This document shows positions 40,512-50,458 of a DNA stretch of 64,000 bases, piece by piece. The notes beneath the pieces are model-generated. The model was not told where the DNA came from, made no database searches, and was given only the letters and a program-made list of their open reading frames with translations. The position numbers were made by a program, and so were the translations under genes. The DNA is taken from assembly GCA_002420145.1 (NCBI GenBank), contig DIHL01000021.1, positions 22,416 to 86,415 of the forward strand. The letters run 5' to 3'. How positions within the stretch are numbered: the first letter of the stretch is position 1; each line of letters begins with the position of its first letter. The DNA is from Bacteroidetes bacterium UBA5697 (lineage in GTDB: Bacteria > Bacteroidota > Bacteroidia > B-17B0 > Aurantibacillaceae).

Positions 40512-41522
40512 CTAATAATTAGCTTTTTTTCCTATTCTATTATAATAATCAACAATTGGTTTATACGGACCGTATTTATGTTGAGATTCAGAAAATGAAT
40601 CCAAATATGGGCCTTTATCATAATCAATAGGCTTATGGCTTAAGCTTGGGTAATCACTATCCGTAACAGGAACAGGTCTTTTATGAATCGTATCATTATT
40701 TATAAATGCCACCACATCATAGGCTTCTTCAATGGTTAATTTAGGATTATTGTACGTAGCAATTTTGTTTGGCATATTGGCATAAACAAAAGGTGCCATT
40801 TTAATTAAGCGATGAACACTGCTACCCGATTGGTAACTTTTGTCGCCCCATAACGGGGGATATTCATAACATACATTATCAGCTCTCATTTTCCCTTCTC
40901 CATTAGCTCCATGGCAAACTAAACATTCTCTTTTATACACTTCCTCGCCTTTTTTAGGATCTGCTGCCCTTGTGGGAAAATCTATTTTAATAGGGCCATC
41001 GCCTGCAACATGACCATTTACTGGAACATTTTCACCTAACCATTTCATGTAAGAGATAATCGCAATCATTTCTTTACTATCAAGTGGTAAATGCTTTCCA
41101 ATATGAGGTCTTTCAATACAATTATTTACTCTATCTGATAGTGACAAAATTTTGTTTTCTCGTGCGCGATATTGAGGATACCTAGCATGTGTACTATAAA
41201 AATTTAAGGCGTATGGTTTTGTTCCAGCATCTAAATGACAATTGGTACAATTCATTTTATTACCTAAAAACTTGCCAACTTTTCCTTCTGGTCCAATATA
41301 ATATGCTGTATTAATAATTAATTCTCTTCCATATCTTACAATATCTCCAAACTCATCATGAGGAATAGTACTAGTATCTGGTGCAATCCAAAGAGTTGTT
41401 TTAAAAACACTATCTTTTGAATTATTTATCACTAAATTGTTATTTTCTTTTATATACTCTGAATCATTGCATGAAAAAAATAAAGAAAAAGGAACAAGAA
41501 TACATATTTTTTGAATCATCAT
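40512..41522 (-). CDS. Di-haem c-type cytochrome, TsdA-like lipoprotein
   Basis: A 336-residue lipoprotein (lipobox FFSC, Cys about 18) with two haem-binding motifs: CTNCH near residue 95, in GKFLGNKMNCTNCHLDAGTK, and CLVCH near residue 200. The context NTAYYIGPEGKVGKFLGN, HARYPQYRARENK and NNCIERPHIGKHLPLDSKEM is that of thiosulfate dehydrogenase (TsdA), which couples two thiosulfate to tetrathionate or the reverse. Substrate in this organism is unproven. The lipid anchor differs from the soluble periplasmic forms. Confidence 0.82.
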   Translation of the reverse strand: MMIQKICILVPFSLFFSCNDSEYIKENNNLVINNSKDSVFKTTLWIAPDTSTIPHDEFGDIVRYGRELIINTAYYIGPEGKVGKFLGNKMNCTNCHLDAGTKPYALNFYSTHARYPQYRARENKILSLSDRVNNCIERPHIGKHLPLDSKEMIAIISYMKWLGENVPVNGHVAGDGPIKIDFPTRAADPKKGEEVYKRECLVCHGANGEGKMRADNVCYEYPPLWGDKSYQSGSSVHRLIKMAPFVYANMPNKIATYNNPKLTIEEAYDVVAFINNDTIHKRPVPVTDSDYPSLSHKPIDYDKGPYLDSFSESQHKYGPYKPIVDYYNRIGKKANY

Positions 41523-41596
41523 CTTATTATTAAGTATATCAAATTTGATACAAAAAAAATTCTAAAACAAGAATAAAAATTAATCAAAACTGTAAA

Positions 41597-41628
41597 AAAA
41601 AAGTCCTGCTTTTTCGCAGGACTTTTTT
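41597..41628. terminator. Terminator of the T9SS cargo gene
   Basis: Stem AAAAAAGTCCTGC / GCAGGACTTTTTT, six-base loop; T-run on either strand. Confidence 0.9.
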
Positions 41629-41644
41629 AAAGAAGAAAAAAATA

Positions 41645-42628
41645 TTATTTGTTTAATACTACTTTTTTAACTGATTTTTCTTTACCATTTGTAATAGTTA
41701 CAAAGTAAACACCATTATTATTATTAGACAAATCAACTGAAATAGATTCAGAAGGTGTGAAGTTTTTGTTAGTTACAATTTGTCCGATAGCATTAGTAAT
41801 TGTTACATTAACATCATTATTTGATTTTAATGTAATATTAAAAATACCATTAGAAGGATTTGGACTGATAGTAGCAAAATTAATTGCTAAATCTTTAACA
41901 CCAGTAATAATTTCAGCGGTAACAATTGGAAAAATAGCTAAATCTGTAGAAGTGAATCCCCAACCAGCTGGAGAAGCAGTTGTAAATGATTGCCAAGAGT
42001 TATCTCCTAATTGTTCATTAGATCCATTTACTGTGTTCGCAGAACATCCATCATGAGTTTGAGCAACAATAACAGTATCTCCAGTTGCAGCATTAGTTGT
42101 AGAAAAATCTAAGGCAACGTGAAAAACAGTTGAAGTTAAATTAACTGCAGATGCAAATGCAAATGTTGTGTAAGTTGCAGTATTAACTGAAGATAAAAGA
42201 ACTGGAATACTTGTACCTAATAAAGTACCAGGTAAACCAGATGCATCAGCATAAACCTTAGCTGTTACACTTCCTGTTCCAGTAACATAAGGAATAATCA
42301 TTGCTACGCCACTACAAGTTGCAGGTAAACCTAAAGTATAAGTAGCTAAATCATATTTTTGAGATTTAGCTTTATCTCCATAAGCATTTGTTCCAGCAAC
42401 ATATCCATCAGCGCCAGCACCGTAAGTAGTTACTGTACATCCTGAAGTTGCTCCAAAAGAAGCTGGTTGTAAAGCTGTAGTTGTAGGGGTAACAGCACTA
42501 TTAAGAACTGAAGGATTAAGTGCAGAAATTGATACATTTCTTGTTTCAGCTGTTTTATTAGCTTTTCCTTGTGCATTAGCAGTAATAGTTAACGCTAATA
42601 AACCAATAATTGAGTAAATTTTTTTCAT
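41645..42628 (-). CDS. Secreted protein with a type IX secretion C-terminal domain
   Basis: A 327-residue product from the ATG at 42628 (MKKIYSIIGLLALTITANAQG, a perfect signal peptide); an upstream start at 42658 would only add ten residues before it. The central part is a Ser/Thr/Ala-rich beta sandwich (about 70-240). The C-terminal 75 residues match the T9SS type-A sorting domain: ISPNPSNGIFNITLKS, VTITNAIGQIV, NNNNGVYFVTITNGKEKSVKKVVL. The protein is exported to the cell surface or medium. Function of the central part is unknown. Confidence 0.88.
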   Translation of the reverse strand: MKKIYSIIGLLALTITANAQGKANKTAETRNVSISALNPSVLNSAVTPTTTALQPASFGATSGCTVTTYGAGADGYVAGTNAYGDKAKSQKYDLATYTLGLPATCSGVAMIIPYVTGTGSVTAKVYADASGLPGTLLGTSIPVLLSSVNTATYTTFAFASAVNLTSTVFHVALDFSTTNAATGDTVIVAQTHDGCSANTVNGSNEQLGDNSWQSFTTASPAGWGFTSTDLAIFPIVTAEIITGVKDLAINFATISPNPSNGIFNITLKSNNDVNVTITNAIGQIVTNKNFTPSESISVDLSNNNNGVYFVTITNGKEKSVKKVVLNK

Positions 42629-42807
42629 ATAGTTTTTTATAATTTTGAGTTTCCACAAATCTAATGTTTTTATCTTAAAAAACTTTAATTACAGAATTTA
42701 TACATTTTCTATAGTGCAAAATTCTTTAGCTTAATACTTTTAGTTATTTATTGTGGAAAAAATAGTTTTTTTACATCTATATACTAAAATATTTAGGTAT
42801 ATTTAGG

Positions 42808-42815
42808 TATATTTG
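42808..42815 (+). promoter_or_regulatory. -7 box of the giant-protein gene
   Basis: TATATTTG, preceded by two tandem copies of ATATTTAGGT (42789-42808). It lies 45 bases before the ATG at 42861 and rules out the TTG codon at 42813 as a start. Confidence 0.6.
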
Positions 42816-42860
42816 ACATTGAATCTGAATCAAATTAGACATATCTTTCATACAAGTGGT

Positions 42861-45800
42861 ATGCGTTTAAGCTATTTATTCTTGTTTTTAGCAATTTTCT
42901 ATTGCTCAGATTCTTATTCCCAAATAAAAAACGAAGACGATTTAAAAAAACAAGCCGAAAAACATTTTGAAGATGAAGATTATAATTTAGCCTATAAACT
43001 CTACGCACAATTAGTATCCTTATACCCAAAAGATCCTGAATATAATTACAGATTAGGTGTTTGTATGCTTTATACAGAACCTGACAAAAAGAAGCCTTAC
43101 TCCTATTTACAAATTGCCACTAAAAATCCTGCAACTGCTCCAAAAGACGCCTTATTTTATCTAGCCAAAACCTATCACATCAATTATCGATTTGATGAAG
43201 CAATAAAATTATATACAGATTATAAAAAAATAGGTAGCTCTTCTTCTATCAAAAAATTAGAAGTTGATAGAGAAATACAAGCTTGTAAAAATGGTAAACG
43301 ATTATTATCGAATTTATCAGATTTAGTAATCATCAGCAAAAAACAATTAAACGAAGCAGATTACTATAGAGGCTACGACGTGAAAGAAATTGGTGGAAAA
43401 TTATTAGTAAAACCCGACGATTATAAAACAGGTTATGATAAAAAGAAAAAAGACAAATCCGTTGTATATCTTCCAAAAAGTGGCGAAAGGCTTTATTACT
43501 CAAGTTACGGAGAAGGAGGAAGCAATGGAAGAGATATTTATTTTGTAAACAGATTACCTAACGGCAGTTGGAGTAAAGCACAAATATTACCTTCATCTAT
43601 TAACACAGAATTTGACGAAGACTACCCTTTTTTACATCCTAACGGTAAGACACTTTACTTTAGCTCTAAAGGTCATAACAGCATGGGTGGTTACGATGTA
43701 TTTAAAACTACATATGATGACGGCACTCAATCTTGGAGTAAACCAGAAAATTTAGAATTTCCTATCAACTCACCCGACGATGATATTTTATTTGTAACCG
43801 ACTCTCTTGAAAAAACAGCTTTCTTTAGTACTGGTAGATACAGCCCCTATGGAAAACTAGATGTTCTAAAAGTAAACACCGAACGTCGACCAATGAACTC
43901 TGCAGTGATTAAAGGAACTGTAGTTAAAGAAGATGCAAATCAGAGTTTGAAATCAAAAATTACAGTTAAGAATATGGCCAATGGAGAAATTGTTGGCACA
44001 TTTCAAGCAGCAGATAATGGCGATTACAATATGGAATTACCTAACGGTGGAAAATTCTTATTCACTGTTGAAACGCCTGGAATTAATACACAATCAGATG
44101 CCGTTAATATTCCAGTGGCTTATACATTAAAACCGTATAAACAAATGATTGCTTATGAAAATAAAATTCTAAAAATCACGAATTATTTTGATGGAAAAGT
44201 AGATGATGAAAACTACGCCATGATGATAGATTTTATTGAGAAAAAAGCTAAACTAGAGGTTAATGAAATGGAACCTTACAACAATAGCTTAATAAAGGAT
44301 CCTAAAAATCAAAATGCGAATAACAACGAAAATAATTTAAATTCTGTTTCCACTAATAATCCAACAGCTCAAGGCAATGATGGAAACACTGTAAAAAACA
44401 ACACTAACAAAAATGTTACAAACGAGCAATTATTAGAGATAGCTAAATCAGATGCCAAAGAAGCTAGCGACGAGGCTGCAAAATTAAAACAAGAAGCTCA
44501 AGATGCTTTTGGATTAGCTACTCAAAAAACAGCAGAGTCGGTTGAGAAACAAAAGGCTGCTGACGAAGCTTTAGCAAATGCAAATTCTATTTCGGATGTT
44601 GTGAAAAAGAATGAAGAATTAACAAAAGCTAATCAATTAAAAGAAGAAGCTAAAATAGCCACTAGTGTTGCTAATACCGCTACCAACATGGCTAAAAAAC
44701 TAGAAGTGGATGCTAGTATACAACAAAAAGAAGCTGATTTAACCAACCAATACATTAGTCAGTTAGAAGCTGTGACTAAAAACAAAAACAATAAAGAAGC
44801 TTTAACTAAGCTTGAAGAAATTCAAAAGGAATTAGATAATATATCGAAACAAAAAAATCAATCAGATGAGTTATTTACTTCTTTAAAAGCAGAATCAGAA
44901 TTAAAACAACAAGAACTAGTCAATACACAAAAGAAAAACAGTTCTATTTCTAACGAAATCAATGCCATTAAAAATGAAACTGAAACTTTAGAAAAAGATT
45001 TAGCAAACGAAACCGATAAATCAATTAAAGAAAATATATCGGCTCAAATTAGAGAACTAAACAACGAAATTGAAATTAAGAATAAAGAGATTACTGCCAA
45101 TAACCAAAAAATTAATACTCTACAAAATGAAGTAGACGGTGTTAACCAAGAATTATTAGTAGCTGCTAAAATTTTAAATGAATCTACGGAAGGCATTAAC
45201 GTTAAAAACAACAATATTGTTTATGACGAGAATAACAACAATAACGAAGTTTCCACTAATAACAACAATGCTAGCACTTTATCATACGAAGGCATTACTA
45301 ATAAATACAGTGATAAAGTAAACTCTCCTGTTGACAAAACAAATAAAGAAAGCATCACTCAACAAAATGAAGTTTACAAAAACTACAACAAAGAAATTAG
45401 CGACTTAATTGCCCTAAATAAAAATGAAGTATCAAAAACAAAAGATGCGACTCAGAAAAAGAAATTAAACGAGGAAATAAAACAATTAGAAAAACAGAAA
45501 ACAGAAAACGACAAAGCTATTGCTTTAAATAATACAACAATCAAACAATTAGACGCTTCCATAGCGAACAACAACAACGAATCTAATACAACTATTGTTT
45601 CTAATGAAACATCGAATAACAACAATGCTAATGCAACTAATACAGCTACTACAAATGCTGTTTCAAATAACAATGCTAATGAAGTAACAAATAATAATGT
45701 TGCTGTAACTAATGCAACCGAAAACAACAATACATCAATTACCAATAATGTTATTTCAAATAATACTGAAACAAACAAAAACCAAGACCCAACTGTTACC

Positions 45801-48800
45801 AATAACATTGCAAGCGACAACACACCAATAAAAACATTAAATACTGCCGCTAGCAATAATCCGGAAGTGTTATTAAACGAACTTTCTAATGTAAAAGAAA
45901 GCTTAACAGCTAATACTAATGCCGCTAAGGATATCGTATCTTATAATAACTACAAAGAAAGTACCTCAGTAACTTTAAAGGATGCTGTCACTCAAAAATT
46001 TGAAATTGCCAAACAAAACGAAATCAACTTAAATAATCTCATTACTAGTACTGAAAGTTCTCTTCAAAATTCTTCTAATCAAAACCCTGAAATTTTACTA
46101 AACGAAGCAGATGCTTTAAACAACAAGGCTTATGAACAAAGAAAAGAATCTGCTACTAAAACTGGAGAAGAAAAAGAAAATTTAATGAAGCAAGCAACTG
46201 AAAACGAAAAAATTTCGGTTGAGAAAAAGCTACAAGCTTCGACATTAGCGCAAACTCAAAACAAAGCAAAATTTGATAACAATATTTTAAACCTTACTGA
46301 ATTACAAAAATTAACTGGACAAAAAACAAGTAATGAGATTTCTCAAGCTAACATGTTAATTGATGAAGCAGCTATTAACTTTAAGCAAGCTCAAAAAATT
46401 CGCCAGGAAGCTGATGCGTATCCAAATGGTGCAGCTAAACTAGGTGGCTTAAACAATGCTGAAGAAAAAGAAAATGAGGCTTTAGCAAAACAACAAAAAG
46501 CTTTAGAGATTTTAAGCAAAACAAATCCAACATATAAAGTACAACCTTTAAATACAGGGGGAGTTAATTCCACTGAATCTATTGCTAATATAAACGAACA
46601 AATTAAAAAAACATCTTTATCACAGGTTGACGCCTATTTAGCATTAAGTAAAGTCAATCAAAACGAATTAAATGCTCAAAGCAGTAAATTAGCAAAAGAC
46701 CCTGCTTTTCAAAATCCTGCAAATAAACCAGCACAAGAATTAAAAACAAATGCTGATAATTTAAATAATGAAGCAAAAGTTTTAATCGGACAATCTGTTA
46801 CTGCTCAAAATCCAACCGAAAAAGCAAACTTATTATTAAAAGCTAATGAAAAAGAAATAGCGGCCTTAAAAGCTTTAAATGAAGCTACCGAATTAACTAA
46901 ATCAAACACTGCTGCTATTGCTAACAACAATGTGACAAATAACAATAATGAAGTAGCTATTTCAAATAATAATAACGCCACTGAAACAAATACCGTTGCT
47001 GCCAACAATAATAATAGTAGTCGAACTAATGGAGGAAACAATGAAACCAATAATGCCTCCAACGTTACAAATAATAATGAAAACGTAACGAATAATGCTG
47101 CTAATAATGAAAATGTAACAAACAACAACGTATCAAACAATAACGAAAATGCAAGTAATAATAATGTTACTGCTAATAACGAAACTATAACTAATACAAA
47201 CTCAAATAATACTTCTGGAAATGGAGTAAAAGATGAAGTCGCTAAAATTAAAACAGATTTAAATAATCCTAACGAATCAAAAATATTAACCTTCAATCCA
47301 TATTTAGATCAAGAAGCTTCTGATTTAAAAAACAAAGCAACCGAAAAAATTAATGCCGCTATTAGTGAAGACAAAAATATTATCGCTTCTTTAGATAATG
47401 TGAATCAAGCTGCTAGTTCGGGCGGTTCATTAAACCAAGGAAACATTACCGCCCTTTTAAATGAAGCCGACAATTTAAATACTGAAGCATTTAATTTAAG
47501 AAAAAATGCAGCAACCAAAACAGGAACTGAAAAAGAAACAGATATTAATACTGCCAAAAACTTAGAAGCTAATGCCGTAGCAAAAAAATTAGACGCAGCT
47601 AACAAACAACAACAATTAAACACAGCTACTTATGAAGCTAATAAACAAAGTTTAGAAGAATTAGCTACCATGGCAAAAGGTAAAAACTTTGCTGATTTAA
47701 ATTCGGCAGATATGTTAACTAACGAAGCCGCTTTATTTTTAAAACAAGCTAGTAACTTAAGAACTGAAGCAAATGCTTATCCAAGTGATGCCGCAAAATT
47801 AGGTGGTTATAGTAATGCCGAAGAAAAAGAAAATCAAGCCATTGCAAAACAACAAGCCCTTTTAGATTTATACAAAAAACATTTCCCTAACTACGTTCCT
47901 AAAAAAGCAAACATTGCATCAGAGAATACAGATGCTGTAGCTAAGTTAAATGAAGCTAAAAATAACTTAAATACTAATAACCAAACACACGTTGATGGTT
48001 TATCATTATTAATTCAAGCAAACGATAAAGAGTACAGTTCTCGTTTAAATTCAGTTCCTGCAAATTTAACTCCTGAACAAACTAATTTAAAAGATAAAGC
48101 ACAAACTTCTTATAGTAAAAAAGATGCGTCTGTTGCAAAAGCAAATCAAACAAATGATTTAAGTGTCAAGAAAAATTTATTAATTGAAGCCAACAAACAT
48201 GGAGTGGAAGCTTTAAGTAACTTAAATAAAATCACTAATCCAGACGCTGCTGCAATTACTTTCTCAAACGAAAACGAATCAAATACCACTATTGCAAATA
48301 ACGCCAACAATAACAACGCTACAAACAATAATGTAGCTACTAATAACGCAAACAATAACAACGTAACTAATAACAATGCTGCCAATAATAATGCAGCAAA
48401 CAACAACGCCACTAACAATAATGCGACAAATAATAATGTAACTAACAATAACGCAAACAATAATACGTCCACTAACAATACAAATGCAACTAACGCTACA
48501 AATACAAACGCAACTAACGCTACAAATACAAACGCAACTAATACTACTAAAATAAAAGTAGAAGGTTTAGAAGTTAAAAATAACAATGCATACACTGCAG
48601 CTAAGCCAATTCCTATTGACGAAAAAATGCCTGATGGCCTTGTATTTAAAGTGCAAATTGGAGCCTTTAAAACACCTTTACCAAATAATACATTTAAAGG
48701 TTTAAGTCCAGTAGTTGGGCAAACAACTCCTAATGGCTACATTCGTTATATGGCTGGTAATTTCGAACAATATAATAGTGCTAATGCTGTTAAAAACGAT

Positions 48801-49808
48801 TTACGCAATTTAGGCTATAATGATGCCTTTGTAGTAGCCTACTATAACGGTGTTCGTATTAATTTAAACGAGGCTACTGAAAAAGCTAAAGCAGCAGGAC
48901 AAACGGTTGAACCTACTGCAAATACTAGCGCTGGTTTAACAAGCAATGCTAATGTTCCTAAAAACACATTTACACCAGCTACAACTAATAACGTTGCTAC
49001 TAACAATACAATAGATACACAACCAGCTGAAATTACCAACGAGTTAGAAAAAATGAATGGCTTGTTATACACTGTTCAAATTGGTGTTTACTCAAAACAA
49101 GTTACACGTGGGCAATTATACAATTTAAAACCTATTTACTCTGAAAGATTACCTAACGGATTATACAGATACACAGCAGGTATTTATAACCAATCTAGTA
49201 AACTATTGGAAGATAAACGTAAAGTAGTTGATCTTGGAGTAAAAGATGCCTTTGTATCTGCTTATTACAATGCTAAACGTATTCCATTTGCTGAGGGACA
49301 AAAACTACAAACAGAAAACAATAATTTGAAAATGGAAACTGAAAATCCAATTATTTTTAATGGTGCTTCAGTTCCTACTCCAACTGCTACTAATAGCAAT
49401 TCAGTCATTGTTATTGATATGAATAGCATTCCTGGTCCAGGTGCTACTAATACACCATCTGTTACTCCATTTACAAATGGCGTTACGAGTGGCCCAACTC
49501 CTACTGCTGATAATGGTGTAAAAACAGATGATGCTGGTATTTCATATAAAGTGCAAATTGGAGCTTACAAAAACCAAGTGCCAAATGAGGTAGCTTCTAA
49601 ATTCTTAAATATTAAAACATGGCCTGTGCAAAATGTGGTTATAAACGGACTATATATATACACCATTGGTAATTTTACTTCGGCAGCCTTTGCTAAAAAA
49701 TTAAAAGATGAAGCTGTTGCTGTAGGTATAAACGATGCTTACATCACCGTTTATAAAGACGGTAAAAAATTATATGGCGCTGAGGCTACTCAATATCTTA
49801 CTAGATAA
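42861..49808 (+). CDS. Giant exported protein: TPR, PD40, coiled coil, Asn-rich linkers, three SPOR-like domains
   Basis: 2315 residues from ATG 42861. Signal peptide (1-20, ending SYSQ). TPR-like helices at about 27-130. A PD40 propeller segment at about 205-335 (LYYSSYGEGG..GRDIYF, DYPFLHPNGKTLYFSS). A carboxypeptidase-regulatory-like beta domain at about 347-437. Coiled coil at about 520-775. Asn-rich low-complexity blocks at about 895-995, 1350-1457 and 1810-1897. Two copies of a 150-residue helical repeat (about 1073-1230 and 1527-1687, both with Y P..AAKLGG..NAEEKEN). Three SPOR-like domains with F/Y.VQIG at about 1927, 2067 and 2229. The start resembles Por/Gld-associated TPR-PD40 proteins, and the SPOR ends suggest peptidoglycan binding. 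An envelope scaffold is the likely role. Confidence 0.85.
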   Translation: MRLSYLFLFLAIFYCSDSYSQIKNEDDLKKQAEKHFEDEDYNLAYKLYAQLVSLYPKDPEYNYRLGVCMLYTEPDKKKPYSYLQIATKNPATAPKDALFYLAKTYHINYRFDEAIKLYTDYKKIGSSSSIKKLEVDREIQACKNGKRLLSNLSDLVIISKKQLNEADYYRGYDVKEIGGKLLVKPDDYKTGYDKKKKDKSVVYLPKSGERLYYSSYGEGGSNGRDIYFVNRLPNGSWSKAQILPSSINTEFDEDYPFLHPNGKTLYFSSKGHNSMGGYDVFKTTYDDGTQSWSKPENLEFPINSPDDDILFVTDSLEKTAFFSTGRYSPYGKLDVLKVNTERRPMNSAVIKGTVVKEDANQSLKSKITVKNMANGEIVGTFQAADNGDYNMELPNGGKFLFTVETPGINTQSDAVNIPVAYTLKPYKQMIAYENKILKITNYFDGKVDDENYAMMIDFIEKKAKLEVNEMEPYNNSLIKDPKNQNANNNENNLNSVSTNNPTAQGNDGNTVKNNTNKNVTNEQLLEIAKSDAKEASDEAAKLKQEAQDAFGLATQKTAESVEKQKAADEALANANSISDVVKKNEELTKANQLKEEAKIATSVANTATNMAKKLEVDASIQQKEADLTNQYISQLEAVTKNKNNKEALTKLEEIQKELDNISKQKNQSDELFTSLKAESELKQQELVNTQKKNSSISNEINAIKNETETLEKDLANETDKSIKENISAQIRELNNEIEIKNKEITANNQKINTLQNEVDGVNQELLVAAKILNESTEGINVKNNNIVYDENNNNNEVSTNNNNASTLSYEGITNKYSDKVNSPVDKTNKESITQQNEVYKNYNKEISDLIALNKNEVSKTKDATQKKKLNEEIKQLEKQKTENDKAIALNNTTIKQLDASIANNNNESNTTIVSNETSNNNNANATNTATTNAVSNNNANEVTNNNVAVTNATENNNTSITNNVISNNTETNKNQDPTVTNNIASDNTPIKTLNTAASNNPEVLLNELSNVKESLTANTNAAKDIVSYNNYKESTSVTLKDAVTQKFEIAKQNEINLNNLITSTESSLQNSSNQNPEILLNEADALNNKAYEQRKESATKTGEEKENLMKQATENEKISVEKKLQASTLAQTQNKAKFDNNILNLTELQKLTGQKTSNEISQANMLIDEAAINFKQAQKIRQEADAYPNGAAKLGGLNNAEEKENEALAKQQKALEILSKTNPTYKVQPLNTGGVNSTESIANINEQIKKTSLSQVDAYLALSKVNQNELNAQSSKLAKDPAFQNPANKPAQELKTNADNLNNEAKVLIGQSVTAQNPTEKANLLLKANEKEIAALKALNEATELTKSNTAAIANNNVTNNNNEVAISNNNNATETNTVAANNNNSSRTNGGNNETNNASNVTNNNENVTNNAANNENVTNNNVSNNNENASNNNVTANNETITNTNSNNTSGNGVKDEVAKIKTDLNNPNESKILTFNPYLDQEASDLKNKATEKINAAISEDKNIIASLDNVNQAASSGGSLNQGNITALLNEADNLNTEAFNLRKNAATKTGTEKETDINTAKNLEANAVAKKLDAANKQQQLNTATYEANKQSLEELATMAKGKNFADLNSADMLTNEAALFLKQASNLRTEANAYPSDAAKLGGYSNAEEKENQAIAKQQALLDLYKKHFPNYVPKKANIASENTDAVAKLNEAKNNLNTNNQTHVDGLSLLIQANDKEYSSRLNSVPANLTPEQTNLKDKAQTSYSKKDASVAKANQTNDLSVKKNLLIEANKHGVEALSNLNKITNPDAAAITFSNENESNTTIANNANNNNATNNNVATNNANNNNVTNNNAANNNAANNNATNNNATNNNVTNNNANNNTSTNNTNATNATNTNATNATNTNATNTTKIKVEGLEVKNNNAYTAAKPIPIDEKMPDGLVFKVQIGAFKTPLPNNTFKGLSPVVGQTTPNGYIRYMAGNFEQYNSANAVKNDLRNLGYNDAFVVAYYNGVRINLNEATEKAKAAGQTVEPTANTSAGLTSNANVPKNTFTPATTNNVATNNTIDTQPAEITNELEKMNGLLYTVQIGVYSKQVTRGQLYNLKPIYSERLPNGLYRYTAGIYNQSSKLLEDKRKVVDLGVKDAFVSAYYNAKRIPFAEGQKLQTENNNLKMETENPIIFNGASVPTPTATNSNSVIVIDMNSIPGPGATNTPSVTPFTNGVTSGPTPTADNGVKTDDAGISYKVQIGAYKNQVPNEVASKFLNIKTWPVQNVVINGLYIYTIGNFTSAAFAKKLKDEAVAVGINDAYITVYKDGKKLYGAEATQYLTR
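48290..48550 (+). repeat. Low-complexity AAC/AAT/GCA triplet run coding for Asn-Ala-Thr
   Basis: Within the giant gene, degenerate triplets AAC, AAT, GCA and ACT encode NNNA/NNNAT units about 30 times, ending in an exact double of a 21-base unit (ACTAACGCTACAAATACAA). Codons are varied rather than pure repeats, so selection on the protein and not slippage alone has shaped most of it. Confidence 0.8.
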
Positions 49809-49869
49809 AAATCAATCACTAGCCCATAGGGGCTTAACATGATTAATAATCAGAATCCCCATATAACCA

Positions 49870-49973
49870 TTGCTCCATCGGAGCAAAACATTGAAAAATA
49901 TACGTTTGGCTACTCTGTAGCCATATTTTATTTATATATGTTTTATTAATAAGATTTTGCTCCTCTGGAGCAA
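49870..49973. repeat. Three mini-hairpins with 7-bp stems and 3-base loops
   Basis: TTGCTCC-ATC-GGAGCAA (49870-49886), TGGCTAC-TCT-GTAGCCA (49907-49923), TTGCTCC-TCT-GGAGCAA (49957-49973). All share the layout and two share the same arms. They fill the gap between the giant gene and clpS (49809-50068), which holds no gene. Confidence 0.75.
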
Positions 49974-50068
49974 TTTATGTAAAAGTTGAGTAATTTTTAA
50001 TCATATCTGAACATAAAAATGCAATAAATAAACAAGCTCTGCATGGCATTATTTATTAATTTTGTAAT

Positions 50069-50356
50069 ATGATTACGAATAATTATACCGACACAGAAGA
50101 GTTACTTGAACTCGATGTCATTACAAAAGAAAAGAAAGAAAACAACATCATTTTATTTAATGATGACGTGAATACTTTTGAGTGGGTGATTGAATGCTTA
50201 ACCAAATATTGCGGACATGATACCATACAAGCCGAACAATGCGCAACACTTGTGCATTATACCGGAAAGTGTGCCGTAAAGCAAGGTCCTATTAATAAAT
50301 TAAAACCTATTTGCGAAGCCCTTTTAGAAAAAGGATTAAGCGCAGAAATCAATTAA
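50069..50356 (+). CDS. clpS: Clp protease adaptor ClpS
   Basis: A 95-residue adaptor that delivers N-degron substrates to the ClpAP/ClpCP protease. Visible features: an acidic flexible N-terminus, IILFNDDVNTFEWVIECL, which contains the conserved N-end-binding Asp-Asp pair, and the HYTGKCAV segment with the family His. Length normal for Bacteroidota. Confidence 0.92.
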   Translation: MITNNYTDTEELLELDVITKEKKENNIILFNDDVNTFEWVIECLTKYCGHDTIQAEQCATLVHYTGKCAVKQGPINKLKPICEALLEKGLSAEIN

Positions 50357-50374
50357 AATATATTTATATACAAA

Positions 50375-50444
50375 TGTCACTTCGAGCGAAGTCGAGAAGC
50401 GTTATTAAACTTCTTTTTTGTTCTCGACTCCGCTCGAACTGACA
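50375..50444. repeat. Inverted pair of TTCGAGCG-type palindromic repeats
   Basis: 50375-50404 and 50420-50444 face each other between clpS and the M48 gene; the second copy reads CTCCGC in place of CTTCGC. Confidence 0.85.
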
Positions 50445-50458
50445 AAAAGCTTTATACT

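Noticed and set aside
45452..48595. Long minus-strand frames rich in Leu/Val opposite the giant gene
   Set aside because: They are mirror products of the Asn/Ala/Thr-rich triplets (AAC, GCA read backwards as GTT, TGC). There are no starts with promoters and no family features.
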